From assembly GCA_022425195.1 (NCBI GenBank), contig JAKMFX010000012.1:1-52159 (forward strand): 52,159 nt of DNA. Reading direction: 5' to 3'. The position numbers were made by a program, and so were the translations under genes. The notes beneath the pieces were generated by a model. It was not told the DNA's origin, searched no databases, and saw only the letters and a list, made by a program, of their open reading frames with translations. This DNA is from Flavobacteriales bacterium (GTDB lineage: Bacteria; Bacteroidota; Bacteroidia; Flavobacteriales; UBA7430). Positions 17,362 to 29,213 of this stretch are shown one piece after another (the stretch's first letter is position 1; each line of letters begins with the position of its first letter).

Positions 17362-18213
17362 ATGCTGAAAGTCAAAGATATACGTAGGTACCTAAACGAG
17401 CATTTAGGTGAACAGTACCCGAGTTCAGAACTGAGAAGTTTTCAGAACTGGATCCTTGAATTCCTACTTGATTACAGTACTGCTGATGCCCTGATGAATG
17501 CTGAAAAGACCTTGCAAGAGGAGACCATTAACGAGTTGGAGCGAGTGGTACAACTTTTAGTCAAAAGTAAGCCCATACAGCAGATTTTTGGACATGCGTG
17601 GTTTTATGGATGTAAATTTAGCGTCAATGAACACGTTTTAATACCTCGGCCCGAGACGGAGGAATTGGTGGATTGGATTCTTAAAGATGATCCGAACAAT
17701 AAATCTCTGCTCGACATTGGAACCGGTTCGGGTTGCATTTCTATCTCTATAGCTATGAATAGCTCTGTAAATGTTTCTTCCCTAGACATATCAGAAAATG
17801 CACTTCTGATGGCTAAAGAAAATGCCAAGACCCTAAAAACAAAGATCCATTTTATACATACAGACATCATGAGTGATGGTGTTCTAAATCATTTATCCCA
17901 ATACGATATCATTGTGAGCAACCCACCTTATGTACTGGAGTCAGACAAGCAAGTCATGGCTGATAATGTGATAAAGTACGAGCCTCATCTTGCATTGTTT
18001 GTTCCCAACGAAAATGCTTTGAAATTTTACCTAAAAATAACTGATATCGCATGTAAAACCCTCAAGCCTGGAGGTATTCTCTATTTTGAAATTCACGAAT
18101 TGAAAGGGAAAGAGATGGTCGAGTTATTAAAAAACAAAGGGTTTACTCAGATAGAATTAAAACAAGATATGCAAGGAAAAGATCGTATGATAAAAGCCCT
18201 TTGGAATGTGTAA
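17362..18213 (+). CDS. prmC: Release-factor glutamine N5-methyltransferase
   Basis: Methylates the GGQ glutamine of release factors RF1/RF2, using S-adenosylmethionine. The N-terminal helical domain (about residues 1-95) ends in KPIQQIFGHAWFYGCKFSVN; the catalytic domain has the SAM-binding DIGTGSGCISISIAM near 118 and the catalytic SNPPYVLESD near 186. 283 residues matches HemK/PrmC. Transcribed away from ribD. It is followed by 116 bases before ligA, where I see no terminator or promoter. Confidence 0.93.
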   Translation: MLKVKDIRRYLNEHLGEQYPSSELRSFQNWILEFLLDYSTADALMNAEKTLQEETINELERVVQLLVKSKPIQQIFGHAWFYGCKFSVNEHVLIPRPETEELVDWILKDDPNNKSLLDIGTGSGCISISIAMNSSVNVSSLDISENALLMAKENAKTLKTKIHFIHTDIMSDGVLNHLSQYDIIVSNPPYVLESDKQVMADNVIKYEPHLALFVPNENALKFYLKITDIACKTLKPGGILYFEIHELKGKEMVELLKNKGFTQIELKQDMQGKDRMIKALWNV

Positions 18214-18314
18214 ATTGTTTATTTTAGTAATGAACTAATTCCCCCATAAGAAACCGGCATTTCAGTGCGGACCTATCCATCTGTTGTATGCTAATGATGA
18301 TGGATTATGAATGA

Positions 18315-20869
<2,555 letters not shown>

Positions 20870-20875
20870 TTACCA

Positions 20876-21337
20876 ATGTTAGCTATTGATTTTCATTTTA
20901 AGGAATTATTGCATCAGTTGTGTTTAAGCATTACTGAAGATAAAATCAGTCGTTTGCGCAAACTCCTAGAGTCTTCTCAGCAGGATTTAAATACTGCCAC
21001 AAAAAGCACTGCAGGGGACAAGCATGAAACGGCAAGAGCAATGATTCACATTGAACTAGAAAATCAGACAAAACAACTTATCGCTGCACGTAAGACTTCC
21101 AGTCTGCTTTCTCAGGTCAAGATAAATCCTATGAAAATTGCGCAATTAGGAGCCTTAATTCAAACCAATAAGGGCTTGTTTTACATGGCTGTGGGAATGG
21201 GCAAGGTCATACTCAATCATAAAGATACTTATGTCATCTCTCCGGCATCGCCAATAGGCCAAAAGCTATTGGGTGCAATAGTGAATGATTGTATTCATTT
21301 CAATGATCAAGAATATAAAATTAAAAAAATCCTATGA
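20876..21337 (+). CDS. GreA/GreB-like transcription-factor-fold protein
   Basis: A 153-residue protein with the two-part Gre layout: an N-terminal coiled-coil helical hairpin (about residues 15-85) with GDKHETARAM at its tip, and a C-terminal domain containing GALIQTNKGLFYMAVGMGK and VISPASPIGQKLLGAIV, the GreA/GreB C-terminal pattern. Gre factors enter the RNA polymerase secondary channel and use two tip acidic residues to stimulate cleavage of backtracked RNA; here one Asp and one Glu are at the tip, in a different context from DLSENAEY of GreA. It may be a Gre paralog acting on polymerase; such proteins are sometimes mislabelled in Bacteroidota. Its stop overlaps that of crtZ on the other strand by six bases. 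Confidence 0.6.
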   Translation: MLAIDFHFKELLHQLCLSITEDKISRLRKLLESSQQDLNTATKSTAGDKHETARAMIHIELENQTKQLIAARKTSSLLSQVKINPMKIAQLGALIQTNKGLFYMAVGMGKVILNHKDTYVISPASPIGQKLLGAIVNDCIHFNDQEYKIKKIL

Positions 21338-21350
21338 AGTAGGCTTTTTT
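21322..21350. terminator. Weak bidirectional terminator embedded in two convergent stop codons
   Basis: A-run and CCTA (21331-21334) pair with TAGG (21340-21343) and a T run (21345-21350), one mismatch. The hairpin overlaps the last codons of both the GreA-like gene and crtZ, whose ends overlap. Confidence 0.4.
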
Positions 21351-21796
21351 AGTTTAAAGTACTTTTTAGGAACCCATAACATCCCAAAACACTCGCCATC
21401 TTCTTTTTCAATATTCTTATGATGAACCTTATGCGCTTTGCGAATGGCTTTGAAATAGGTGTTTTGAGAATTCCTAAGTACACGAATGCGCTGATGAATA
21501 AATAAATCATGAACAAAAAAATAGGCAGAGCCGTACAAGGTGATTCCTATGCCAATCCAAAAATAATAATTCATGGCCTGTTCAATTCCAAACATAATGC
21601 AAAGTATGCCTGGAATGGCAAAGATCAAGAAGAAATAATCATTCTTCTCAAACACCTTTTTGGGATTAGGTACGTGGTGATCTTTATGTAAATACCACAA
21701 AAATCCGTGCATGATATATTTATGAGTAAACCAAGCCACTCCCTCCATCAAGAAGAAGGTTAGGATGACGATTAAAAGATTCAAAAACAATTCCAT
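21332..21796 (-). CDS. crtZ: Beta-carotene hydroxylase (CrtZ type)
   Basis: Non-haem di-iron membrane hydroxylase that adds 3-hydroxyl groups to beta-carotene, giving zeaxanthin. Four hydrophobic segments and the full histidine cluster of the family are visible: THKYIMHG near residue 24, HKDHH near 37, HDLFIHQR near 96, and HKVHHKN near 122. 154 residues is typical of bacterial CrtZ. Last gene of the carotenoid operon, three bases after the idi stop. Confidence 0.9.
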   Translation of the reverse strand: MELFLNLLIVILTFFLMEGVAWFTHKYIMHGFLWYLHKDHHVPNPKKVFEKNDYFFLIFAIPGILCIMFGIEQAMNYYFWIGIGITLYGSAYFFVHDLFIHQRIRVLRNSQNTYFKAIRKAHKVHHKNIEKEDGECFGMLWVPKKYFKLKKPTS

Positions 21797-21799
21797 GGG

Positions 21800-22348
21800 C
21801 TAACTATTTGTGGCGTTATGACAAGACATTTCCAAAACAATAGACTTGATTTCATCGAAACAAATTTTAAACCAACTCGTATAGATTTCGGGGTTCAATT
21901 GCATAGACTTACTTAAATCTTGAAGATTCATGTACTTATAATCAGAGGCTTCCTCAGGATTTATCATTGGGAGCACATCAGAAAAACCTATGTAGACATG
22001 ATCGTATTCATATTCGACCAAGCCATTATCAAAAGGAGTTCTATAGACAAACTCATGCACTAAATTCAAGTCGGAATGCATGCCCATTTCTTCACTCAGC
22101 CTTCTATGGGCTGACTCTAGAGTGTCTTCTCCTGGCCTGGGGTGTGTGCAACAAGTGTTGGTCCATAGGTTTGCAGAATGGTACTTATGACTCGCTCTTT
22201 GCTGAAGTAAAAGCTCATGATTACTATTGAATATAAATACAGAAATCGCTCTGTGCAAACGACCTTTCTTATGGGCATCCATTTTTTCCATCTCACCGAT
22301 TTCTCGGTTGAGTTCGTCAACTAAAATTACTTTCTCAGTCACCTTCAA
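21800..22348 (-). CDS. idi: Isopentenyl-diphosphate delta-isomerase, type 1
   Basis: Interconverts IPP and DMAPP, supplying the C5 units for carotenoids. Nudix fold with the catalytic cysteine in NLWTNTCCTHPRPGED (about residue 65) and the catalytic glutamate in GLVEYEYDHVYIG (about 115); the Nudix-like helix ESAHRRLSEEMGM lies between. 182 residues. ATGA overlap with the unknown protein gene upstream. Placing idi in the carotenoid operon ties precursor balance to pigment output. Confidence 0.95.
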   Translation of the reverse strand: MKVTEKVILVDELNREIGEMEKMDAHKKGRLHRAISVFIFNSNHELLLQQRASHKYHSANLWTNTCCTHPRPGEDTLESAHRRLSEEMGMHSDLNLVHEFVYRTPFDNGLVEYEYDHVYIGFSDVLPMINPEEASDYKYMNLQDLSKSMQLNPEIYTSWFKICFDEIKSIVLEMSCHNATNS

Positions 22349-22842
22349 TATTGAATGTATTTAATTTCACTTTGATCAAAATAGCCAGAATTTAAAATGA
22401 ATGATTTGATTCTCGTTTTAAGATCCACATCATCAATGGAGAAATAGTTGGCCAAAATGTACTTTTTATCAGAACTTATGGAAGACTTGTATCCCAAAAA
22501 ACTGGGTACAGATGATTGAATGGTCAATCGAAGAAACCGCAGTTCAACTTCTTCAAAATTACGAAGAATCGTGGCTTCTAAAGAATGTTTTCCCTTAAAA
22601 AACAAACTAGACTTTCGTATGGGGTTCCAGGCATGTTTGGCTGAAATCATATGAGCAGCTGCAGCGTATCCTTCTAGAATGTTGTTTTTCGGGCAACTTG
22701 TCAAGTCTTGGACCAAAGATTCAGAAGCAGCTTCTGATAAAACCGACTTTTCATACAACTCTCTAATTTCAAACAACTCACACTCTTGAGCAAAACTCAA
22801 CAAAGGAGCAAAGAACAAAAAGTAGAGTAGGGGTTTTATCAT
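22345..22842 (-). CDS. Uncharacterised exported protein within the carotenoid operon
   Basis: 165 residues with a clear signal peptide (MIKPLLYFLFFAPLLSFAQ, cleavage likely after SFA). The mature part is alpha-helical in appearance, with CELFEIRELYEKS, an alanine-rich GYAAAAHMISAKHAWNP and a C-terminal FSIDDVDLKTRIKSFILNS; two cysteines near the start and one in TSCPKNN could form a disulfide. It starts inside the crtB stop and ends inside the idi start, both ATGA overlaps, so it is co-translated with carotenoid enzymes. I recognise no domain. A periplasmic role in handling or responding to carotenoid or envelope state is only a guess. Confidence 0.75.
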   Translation of the reverse strand: MIKPLLYFLFFAPLLSFAQECELFEIRELYEKSVLSEAASESLVQDLTSCPKNNILEGYAAAAHMISAKHAWNPIRKSSLFFKGKHSLEATILRNFEEVELRFLRLTIQSSVPSFLGYKSSISSDKKYILANYFSIDDVDLKTRIKSFILNSGYFDQSEIKYIQY

Positions 22843-23675
22843 AGTGAATTCAGTTTGAGCCGAACTGATGATTGTAGTAGGAGCGCAAATTTTTGTACGT
22901 TATGAATTCTAATTCTAGAATGCATCACTCTATGAGAAGGGAGTTTCTTTATTTTCAGAAACAACTCTTTGTAGTAGTAATAAGCTAGATAAACTCCTTT
23001 TCTTGAGTTTTCCGGCAGAAGTTTAATGCCAATCAATGCCTCATCAAATTCATTGGAAATTTCTAATTCTATTTTGGCTTTGTCTGTATCCGAAAAATTT
23101 TCCATGTCAACAGAAGGGAAGTAAGTTCTTCCTAAAGCCTCAAAATCTGCTTTTACATCTCTTAAAAAGTTAACTTTTTGAAATGCAGAACCCAACTTCA
23201 TGGCATAGGGTTTTAACTTTTGATACAATTCATGATCATTCTCTGTGAAAACACGCAAACACATTAAACCGACCACCTCAGCAGAGCCCAGTATATAGTC
23301 ATCATACTGTTTCGCAGAGTACTCTGTATGATTTAAGTCCATTTCCATACTCGTTAAAAAGAGATCCACCAATTCCCATTCTATATCGTATTTGTGGTAA
23401 ACGGTTTGGAAACTGTGTAATACAGGATTAAGGCTAATTTTATCTTCAATAGCAAGTACGGTATCCTCTCTAAACTTTTTTAACAAACCCGCTTTATCAT
23501 ACCCGTGAAAACTATCTACAATTTCATCAGCCAATCGAACAAAGCCATAGATGGAATAAATAGGCGTATGAATCTTACGATCGAGGTAATAGATCCCCAG
23601 AGAAAAACTCGTACTGTATTTACGAGTGATCATTTTACTACTTTGGTTGGATATTTGATCGTACAACTGTTTCAT
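22839..23675 (-). CDS. crtB: Phytoene synthase
   Basis: Head-to-head condensation of two geranylgeranyl diphosphates to phytoene. Squalene/phytoene synthase fold with the first aspartate-rich motif DEIVDSF near residue 51 and the second in FLRDVKAD near 169 following KLGSAFQKVN; YSTSFSLG near residue 21 is also conserved. 278 residues is normal. The start overlaps the crtI stop as ATGA. Its downstream neighbour is the unknown exported protein rather than a cyclase. Confidence 0.92.
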   Translation of the reverse strand: MKQLYDQISNQSSKMITRKYSTSFSLGIYYLDRKIHTPIYSIYGFVRLADEIVDSFHGYDKAGLLKKFREDTVLAIEDKISLNPVLHSFQTVYHKYDIEWELVDLFLTSMEMDLNHTEYSAKQYDDYILGSAEVVGLMCLRVFTENDHELYQKLKPYAMKLGSAFQKVNFLRDVKADFEALGRTYFPSVDMENFSDTDKAKIELEISNEFDEALIGIKLLPENSRKGVYLAYYYYKELFLKIKKLPSHRVMHSRIRIHNVQKFALLLQSSVRLKLNSL

Positions 23676-25153
23676 TTAGACTTTTTAAAAGATTTTAACA
23701 ATTGATCTGCCGCTACTTGACCCGAGATGATAGAAGGGGGGACACCAGGACCAGGCACGGTGAGTTGTCCGGTATAATAGAGGTTGTCAATTTTATTGTT
23801 TTTAATTTTAGGTTTAAGATTAGCCGTTTGTAGTAGGGTGTTGGCGAGACCATAAGCATTACCCTTATAGGCATTGTAATCAGAGACAAAATCAGAAATA
23901 CAATAACTTCTTTTGTAGGAAATTGCTGACCGAATCTCACACTTTGTATAGGCTTCCAGCCGATCCATCATAATGGTGAAATACTTCTCTCTGAGGGCCT
24001 CACCATCTTCAAGTCCTGGAGCCAAAGGCATCAACAAGAATACATTTTCTTTCCCTTCTGGTGCTACAGATGGGTCTGTTAGTGAGGGACAACAAACGTA
24101 AAATAAAGGCTTTGAGGGCCATGATTTATTGACATAAAGTTCTTCGGCATGTTGATCTAAATCTTCATCAAAGAACAAGTTGTGATGATCTAAATTAGGG
24201 ACTTTCTTATCCACACCTAAGTAAAACAACAAACTAGAAGGAGCAAAGACTCTTTTTTCCCAGTAGTTCTCTTTGTAGTTTCTAAAAGCTTCAGGGAGCA
24301 GCACCTGTTCCACATGATGATAGTCTGCTGATGCAACAAGAGCGTCAACATCTACTTTCTTATCATCAAACTGAAGGTGAGTCGCTTTATTGTTTTCAAG
24401 GCCAATTTGATTGACATTATGATTTAAGTGAAATTCTACACCTTGTTCCATAGCAATTTTCTGCATGGCCTCAGGAATCATTGAAAAGCCACCCATTGGA
24501 TAGAATGTACCCTGTTTCATTCCCGCGTAGTTCATCAAACTGTATAAAGCAGGAGTATCTTTAGGCATGGCACCCAAGAATAAAACGGGAAACTCCATAA
24601 TAGCTACCAAACGAGGGTCTTTGAAATATTTTCGAACATGCGTACGGAAAGAAGAAAAAACATCCAATTTGAAAACACCTTTGACTAGATCCATTCTCAT
24701 GACCTCAAGAATGGAAAGTCCAGGCTGGTAAACTAAATCGTTAACACCGATGTTATATTTGTATTCGGCACCTGCCATAAACTTTCTTAACTGATCGGCG
24801 CCACCAACTTCGATATCTTCAAATAATGCACAAAGCTCATCCCAGTTTGCAGGAATAGAAACTGCATCGTCTTTGAAAATTACTTTAAACCCGGGATCTA
24901 GTTTGATGAGTTCGTAAAAATCTGACGTTGTATGGTTAAACTTATTAAAAAACTTCTCCATCACATCGGGCATCCAGTACCAACTCGGACCCATGTCAAA
25001 TGTAAATCCATTGGCGGAAAACTTTCTAGCTCTACCACCAATTTGTTCATTTTTCTCAAAAATGTGAACCTCATGATTTTCTTTAGCCAATACCGAAGCC
25101 GCCGCCAGACCCGAAAATCCTGACCCAATTACACCAATCTTTTTTCGATTCAT
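23672..25153 (-). CDS. crtI: Phytoene desaturase
   Basis: FAD-dependent desaturase converting phytoene to lycopene, peripheral membrane. N-terminal dinucleotide fold IGVIGSGFSGLAAASVLA with FEKNEQIGGRARKF near residue 33; C-terminal carotenoid desaturase motif LYYTGQLTVPGPGVPPSIISG near 460. 493 residues, the usual length. First gene of the minus-strand operon crtI-crtB-unknown-idi-crtZ. I see no TAnnTTTG box in the 161 bases between it and the TPR gene, so its promoter is not identified. Confidence 0.93.
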   Translation of the reverse strand: MNRKKIGVIGSGFSGLAAASVLAKENHEVHIFEKNEQIGGRARKFSANGFTFDMGPSWYWMPDVMEKFFNKFNHTTSDFYELIKLDPGFKVIFKDDAVSIPANWDELCALFEDIEVGGADQLRKFMAGAEYKYNIGVNDLVYQPGLSILEVMRMDLVKGVFKLDVFSSFRTHVRKYFKDPRLVAIMEFPVLFLGAMPKDTPALYSLMNYAGMKQGTFYPMGGFSMIPEAMQKIAMEQGVEFHLNHNVNQIGLENNKATHLQFDDKKVDVDALVASADYHHVEQVLLPEAFRNYKENYWEKRVFAPSSLLFYLGVDKKVPNLDHHNLFFDEDLDQHAEELYVNKSWPSKPLFYVCCPSLTDPSVAPEGKENVFLLMPLAPGLEDGEALREKYFTIMMDRLEAYTKCEIRSAISYKRSYCISDFVSDYNAYKGNAYGLANTLLQTANLKPKIKNNKIDNLYYTGQLTVPGPGVPPSIISGQVAADQLLKSFKKSK

Positions 25154-25285
25154 ATTTTAACTCAATGGTTTTAAGTGCTTTTCAATAAACACATCTTACT
25201 TACTTATTAATTGTAATATATAGAAAAAGCTTTGAAATGACAACGAGCCTTATAATATATATTATGTAAAATTATACTTTCTGTA

Positions 25286-25309
25286 AAAACGGGAGTTGCC
25301 TCCCATTTT
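25286..25309 (-). terminator. Terminator after the TPR gene
   Basis: GGGAG (25291-25295) pairs with CTCCC (25300-25304), loop of four, with A residues on the plus-strand left side that become a T run on the minus strand. It lies immediately downstream of the TPR gene stop and separates gyrA-TPR from the crt operon. Confidence 0.65.
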
Positions 25310-25314
25310 TTATA

Positions 25315-26472
25315 TTATTCAGTTAGTGATTTGATTGTCGAATTTGCATCCTTCCAGCACACCATGTCGTCAGTTTGATAACATACATCCTTTAAGGCGT
25401 ATAATACTTGCAAAGCGTTACCATCTAATCTAACAGCTTCTTTCAAATAAGGCTTTGCCTTAGCATAAAGATTGTTTCTTTTACTTTTTAGAGCATTGTA
25501 CTTCTTTTGGTCCGATTGACTCAATCCTAAATTATTCATCTGATCTACTAAGGGTGCTGTTTGATCTAAATACAAACTAGCCAAATTGTTGTAGGCGTCA
25601 AAATAATTGGGATCTAATTCAATAGATGCCTCATAGGCATTCTTTGCTTCTGTGTATCTTTTTAGGGAGCCTAGTGCCGTTCCTTTGGCAAAATATAGAA
25701 CTTTATTTTCAGGAGCAGCCTGAATAGCTGTTTCTAAACTCAACAATAGTCCATCATTGTCGCCAATTGCTAGATAGTAGTTAACTTCTTCGAATATTAA
25801 GCCCGTATGCTCAGGAGCAGCCTCTCTTCCTCTTTTGATCGCATTAAAACGTGCAATTTCATCACCAATATCGATTAGCTCCTTAACCAAATAAATGTGA
25901 TAATCTCCATTGGAAGGTTCAAGGTCAATTAATTTCGAGGATAAATCAATGATTTTTTCTGACTCACCGACTTCAATGGCCATAAGTGTTGCGTTGAATA
26001 AATTGGCCGTATCAACAATACCGATTGCCTCGTAGGAATTGATGTCTACAACCTGCTCAAACAGGCTTAATGCGGATGCAAAATCCTTTGCCTCATAACT
26101 ATCATAGGCAGCCTTATTGTACGCATTTATGCAACGAAGCAACTCCTTAGCTGACTTTTTAGAAAATGAACTGCCCTCGGTTTCCGTATCGGTTTTGAAA
26201 GCATCTGAAGCAATTTGTAATACACTAATGTCTGCTTCTGCTTCGTAGAGAGCCATGTAAATCAAACCCTTATTATGCCAGAGTTTACCCAAATCTTTAG
26301 CTTTTAGAGCACCACCATCAGCAAGCTTTTCTTCTGCTGCTGACACATAAGACTTGGCCGCATTTAAATCTTGCTTACGATAAGATAAGATTGCACTGGT
26401 TAGATCTGCCTTTTGAGCAAACATAGTTCCTGTAAGTAAGGATGCAACTAAAATGAAAAATCCCTTTTTCAT
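25315..26472 (-). CDS. Exported tetratricopeptide-repeat protein
   Basis: 385 residues with a signal peptide (MKKGFFILVASLLTGTMFAQ). The mature protein is a series of helical repeats; the best TPR-like units are DFASALSLFEQVVDIN near residue 125 and VLYFAKGTALGSLKRYTEAKNAYEASIELDPNY split across about 255-290. Such proteins act as scaffolds in the periplasm or at the outer membrane. It sits 12 bases after gyrA on the same strand, so is probably co-transcribed; no functional link to gyrase is evident. Partner unknown. Confidence 0.8.
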   Translation of the reverse strand: MKKGFFILVASLLTGTMFAQKADLTSAILSYRKQDLNAAKSYVSAAEEKLADGGALKAKDLGKLWHNKGLIYMALYEAEADISVLQIASDAFKTDTETEGSSFSKKSAKELLRCINAYNKAAYDSYEAKDFASALSLFEQVVDINSYEAIGIVDTANLFNATLMAIEVGESEKIIDLSSKLIDLEPSNGDYHIYLVKELIDIGDEIARFNAIKRGREAAPEHTGLIFEEVNYYLAIGDNDGLLLSLETAIQAAPENKVLYFAKGTALGSLKRYTEAKNAYEASIELDPNYFDAYNNLASLYLDQTAPLVDQMNNLGLSQSDQKKYNALKSKRNNLYAKAKPYLKEAVRLDGNALQVLYALKDVCYQTDDMVCWKDANSTIKSLTE

Positions 26473-26484
26473 GAAAATATGTAT

Positions 26485-29001
26485 TTATTCAGCGTTATTT
26501 TCTGTGGGGTTATCTGTTGAAGCGTCTACAATGCCCTCCACGTGATCAAGGGCTTCATCTTCATCATCATCTTTATTTACCTTGGTGACCGCAGCGATAT
26601 TTTCATGGTCTTTTAAGTTCATAAGACGAACACCTTGGGTTGCTCTACCCATGACGCGCATATTCTCTACTCCCATACGTATGGTTACCCCTGACTTTTT
26701 GATGATCATCAAGTCGTTTTCATCGGTCACATTTTTAATGGCGATTAGATCTCCCGTCTTTTCCGTAATACTGATGGTCTTAACTCCCTTACCACCACGG
26801 TTCGTGATTCTGTAGTCTTCAATGTGGGAACGCTTTCCGTAACCATTTTCAGAAACAACCAAAACATTTGACGCTTCATCATTTACACAAATCATACCAA
26901 CGACTTCATCTTGGTCTTCTATGCGAATCCCTCGAACACCGGTGGCATTTCTTCCCATAGGACGCGTGGCATCTTCATGGAATCGAATGGCTTTACCTGA
27001 CTTTGCCGCAAGCATAATAAAGGAATCACCTGTTGTTAATTTGGCTTCTAACAATTGGTCGTTTTCACGAATACCAATCGCGTTAATTCCATTCACACGC
27101 GGACGAGAATAAGCTTCGAGGGTGGTCTTCTTAATGACCCCTCTTTTTGTACACATGATGATGAAGTGATTGTTGATGTAATCTTCATCTTTAAGGTTGT
27201 CTACGTTGAGGTAAGCCATCACCTTATCGTCCGGCTCAAGATTTATTAAATTCTGTATCGCACGTCCTTTGGAAGTTTTCGAACCTTCAGGGATTTCATA
27301 AACTTTTAACCAGAAACACTTACCCTTTTCGGTAAAGAACAACATATAGTTGTGGTTGGTTGCCATAAAAATATGCTCGACAAAATCTTTATCTCTAGTC
27401 GTTGCTCCTTTGGATCCTACTCCTCCTCTACTCTGAGTTTTGTACTCTGAAAGTAAGGTTCTCTTGATGTATCCTAGGTGAGAAATCGTGATCACAACTT
27501 CTGCATTTGGAATCATGTCTTCAATACTCAGATCTCCACCAGCGTATTCGATGTCAGTTCTTCTTTCATCACCGTACTTTTCACGAATTTCAATCAACTC
27601 ATCTTTGATGATTTGCATCCTTAGAGACTCATTAGATAGTATGTCCTCTAAATGAGCAATTAACTTCATCAGCTCGGCGTGCTCAGCCTTAATTTTATCT
27701 TGCTCTAATCCGGTTAATTTCTGGAGTCTTAAGTCAAGAATAGCTTTTGCCTGAACTTCAGACAAATCATAACGAGTCATCAATCCTTCACGAGCTTCTT
27801 CAGGCGTCTTTGAAGCTTTAATGAGCGCTATCACATCGTCCAAATGGGTCAAGGCAATCAACAAACCTTCAAGTATGTGAGCTCTTTTTTGAGCTTGCTT
27901 GAGTTCGTATTGCGTTCTGCGAACCACCACTTCATGTCTGTGCTCTACGAAGTACTTAATCATTTCTTTCAGCGTAAGCAACATAGGCCGTCCTTTTACC
28001 AAGGCAATGTTATTTACAGAAAATGAGTTTTGTAACGAAGTGTATTTGTAAAGTTTATTGAGAACTATATTAGGAATGGCATCGCGCTTGAGGATGTATA
28101 CAATACGCATCCCATTTCGATCTGATTCATCGCGTATGTCAGAAATCCCCTCAATTTTTTTATCGTTAACAAGATCAGCAGTTTTCTTGATCATGTCGGC
28201 CTTATTGACCATGTAAGGAATTTCAGTAACGATAATACAGTCTCTACCATCTACTTCCTCAAAGCTTGTTTTCGCTCTAAGAACAATTCTCCCCTTACCG
28301 GTTTCAAAAGCATTCCTGACACCATCGTAACCATAAATGGTTCCCCCAGTCGGGAAATCAGGTGCTTTCACGTAATTCATTAAACCTTCGGTGTCAATGT
28401 CATTGTCGTCAATGAATGCAGTGGTGGCATTGATCACCTCCGTCAAGTTGTGAGGAGGCATATTGGTAGCCATACCAACAGCAATTCCCGAAGCACCGTT
28501 AATGAGTAGGTTAGGAACACGTGTTGGAAGAACCGTAGGTTCTTGGAGAGAATCATCAAAGTTAAGACGGAAGTCAACAGTTTCCTTGTCGATATCCTTA
28601 AGCATCTCTTCTGAAATCTTCTTCAATCTGGCTTCCGTATAACGCATTGCTGCGGGACTGTCTCCATCAATAGAACCAAAGTTCCCCTGACCGTCGACCA
28701 ACATGTAGCGTAGGGACCAATCTTGAGCCATACGAACCATAGAGTCGTATACAGATGAATCACCGTGTGGGTGGTACTTACCTAAAACTTCACCGACAAT
28801 TCTTGCTGACTTTTTATGGGCACCAGTTGAACGAATACCCAATTCATGCATTCCGTAAAGAACTCTTCTGTGAACGGGCTTAAAACCATCTCTTACGTCA
28901 GGTAAAGCACGAGAAACAATCACCGACATCGAATAATCGATGTAGGCTGACTTCATTTCCTCTTCTATATTAATTGGTATTATCTTTTCTCCATCCGCCA
29001 T
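26485..29001 (-). CDS. gyrA: DNA gyrase subunit A
   Basis: Breakage-reunion subunit of type II topoisomerase, which introduces negative supercoils. The catalytic tyrosine is Tyr121 in [10 protein letters not shown]. The quinolone-resistance region [15 protein letters not shown] keeps the sensitive residues Ser82 and Asp86 (E. coli Ser83, Asp87). The C-terminal DNA-wrapping pinwheel carries a GyrA box QSRGGVG (about residue 530), distinguishing it from ParC, and ends in an acidic tail ([10 protein letters not shown] onward). 838 residues. Upstream region holds no clear minus-strand promoter box that I can identify. Confidence 0.96.
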   Translation of the reverse strand: MADGEKIIPINIEEEMKSAYIDYSMSVIVSRALPDVRDGFKPVHRRVLYGMHELGIRSTGAHKKSARIVGEVLGKYHPHGDSSVYDSMVRMAQDWSLRYMLVDGQGNFGSIDGDSPAAMRYTEARLKKISEEMLKDIDKETVDFRLNFDDSLQEPTVLPTRVPNLLINGASGIAVGMATNMPPHNLTEVINATTAFIDDNDIDTEGLMNYVKAPDFPTGGTIYGYDGVRNAFETGKGRIVLRAKTSFEEVDGRDCIIVTEIPYMVNKADMIKKTADLVNDKKIEGISDIRDESDRNGMRIVYILKRDAIPNIVLNKLYKYTSLQNSFSVNNIALVKGRPMLLTLKEMIKYFVEHRHEVVVRRTQYELKQAQKRAHILEGLLIALTHLDDVIALIKASKTPEEAREGLMTRYDLSEVQAKAILDLRLQKLTGLEQDKIKAEHAELMKLIAHLEDILSNESLRMQIIKDELIEIREKYGDERRTDIEYAGGDLSIEDMIPNAEVVITISHLGYIKRTLLSEYKTQSRGGVGSKGATTRDKDFVEHIFMATNHNYMLFFTEKGKCFWLKVYEIPEGSKTSKGRAIQNLINLEPDDKVMAYLNVDNLKDEDYINNHFIIMCTKRGVIKKTTLEAYSRPRVNGINAIGIRENDQLLEAKLTTGDSFIMLAAKSGKAIRFHEDATRPMGRNATGVRGIRIEDQDEVVGMICVNDEASNVLVVSENGYGKRSHIEDYRITNRGGKGVKTISITEKTGDLIAIKNVTDENDLMIIKKSGVTIRMGVENMRVMGRATQGVRLMNLKDHENIAAVTKVNKDDDEDEALDHVEGIVDASTDNPTENNAE

Positions 29002-29167
29002 CTAAAAGAGCTTTTTATGTTTATTTTAAATTTTAATCTGTAGAACAGACGAATATAAGTTAAAATACCCTGATTTTAGGATGTATTTAAATGATTTAAT
29101 TAACAATTTACCCACCTAAAATGTTAAAAAAGATAGCCATATTTTCCTTTTTTCATGAAAAGCTACC

Positions 29168-29175
29168 TACCTTTG
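29168..29175 (+). promoter_or_regulatory. Candidate promoter -7 box for clpC
   Basis: TACCTTTG matches TAnnTTTG, predicting a start near 29181 and a 5' leader of about 30 bases. No TTG -33 element at the ideal spacing. No CtsR-like repeat is seen. Confidence 0.5.
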
Positions 29176-29213
29176 GAAGTATACAAACGATATACTTTTA
29201 ATTTATAGCTATT

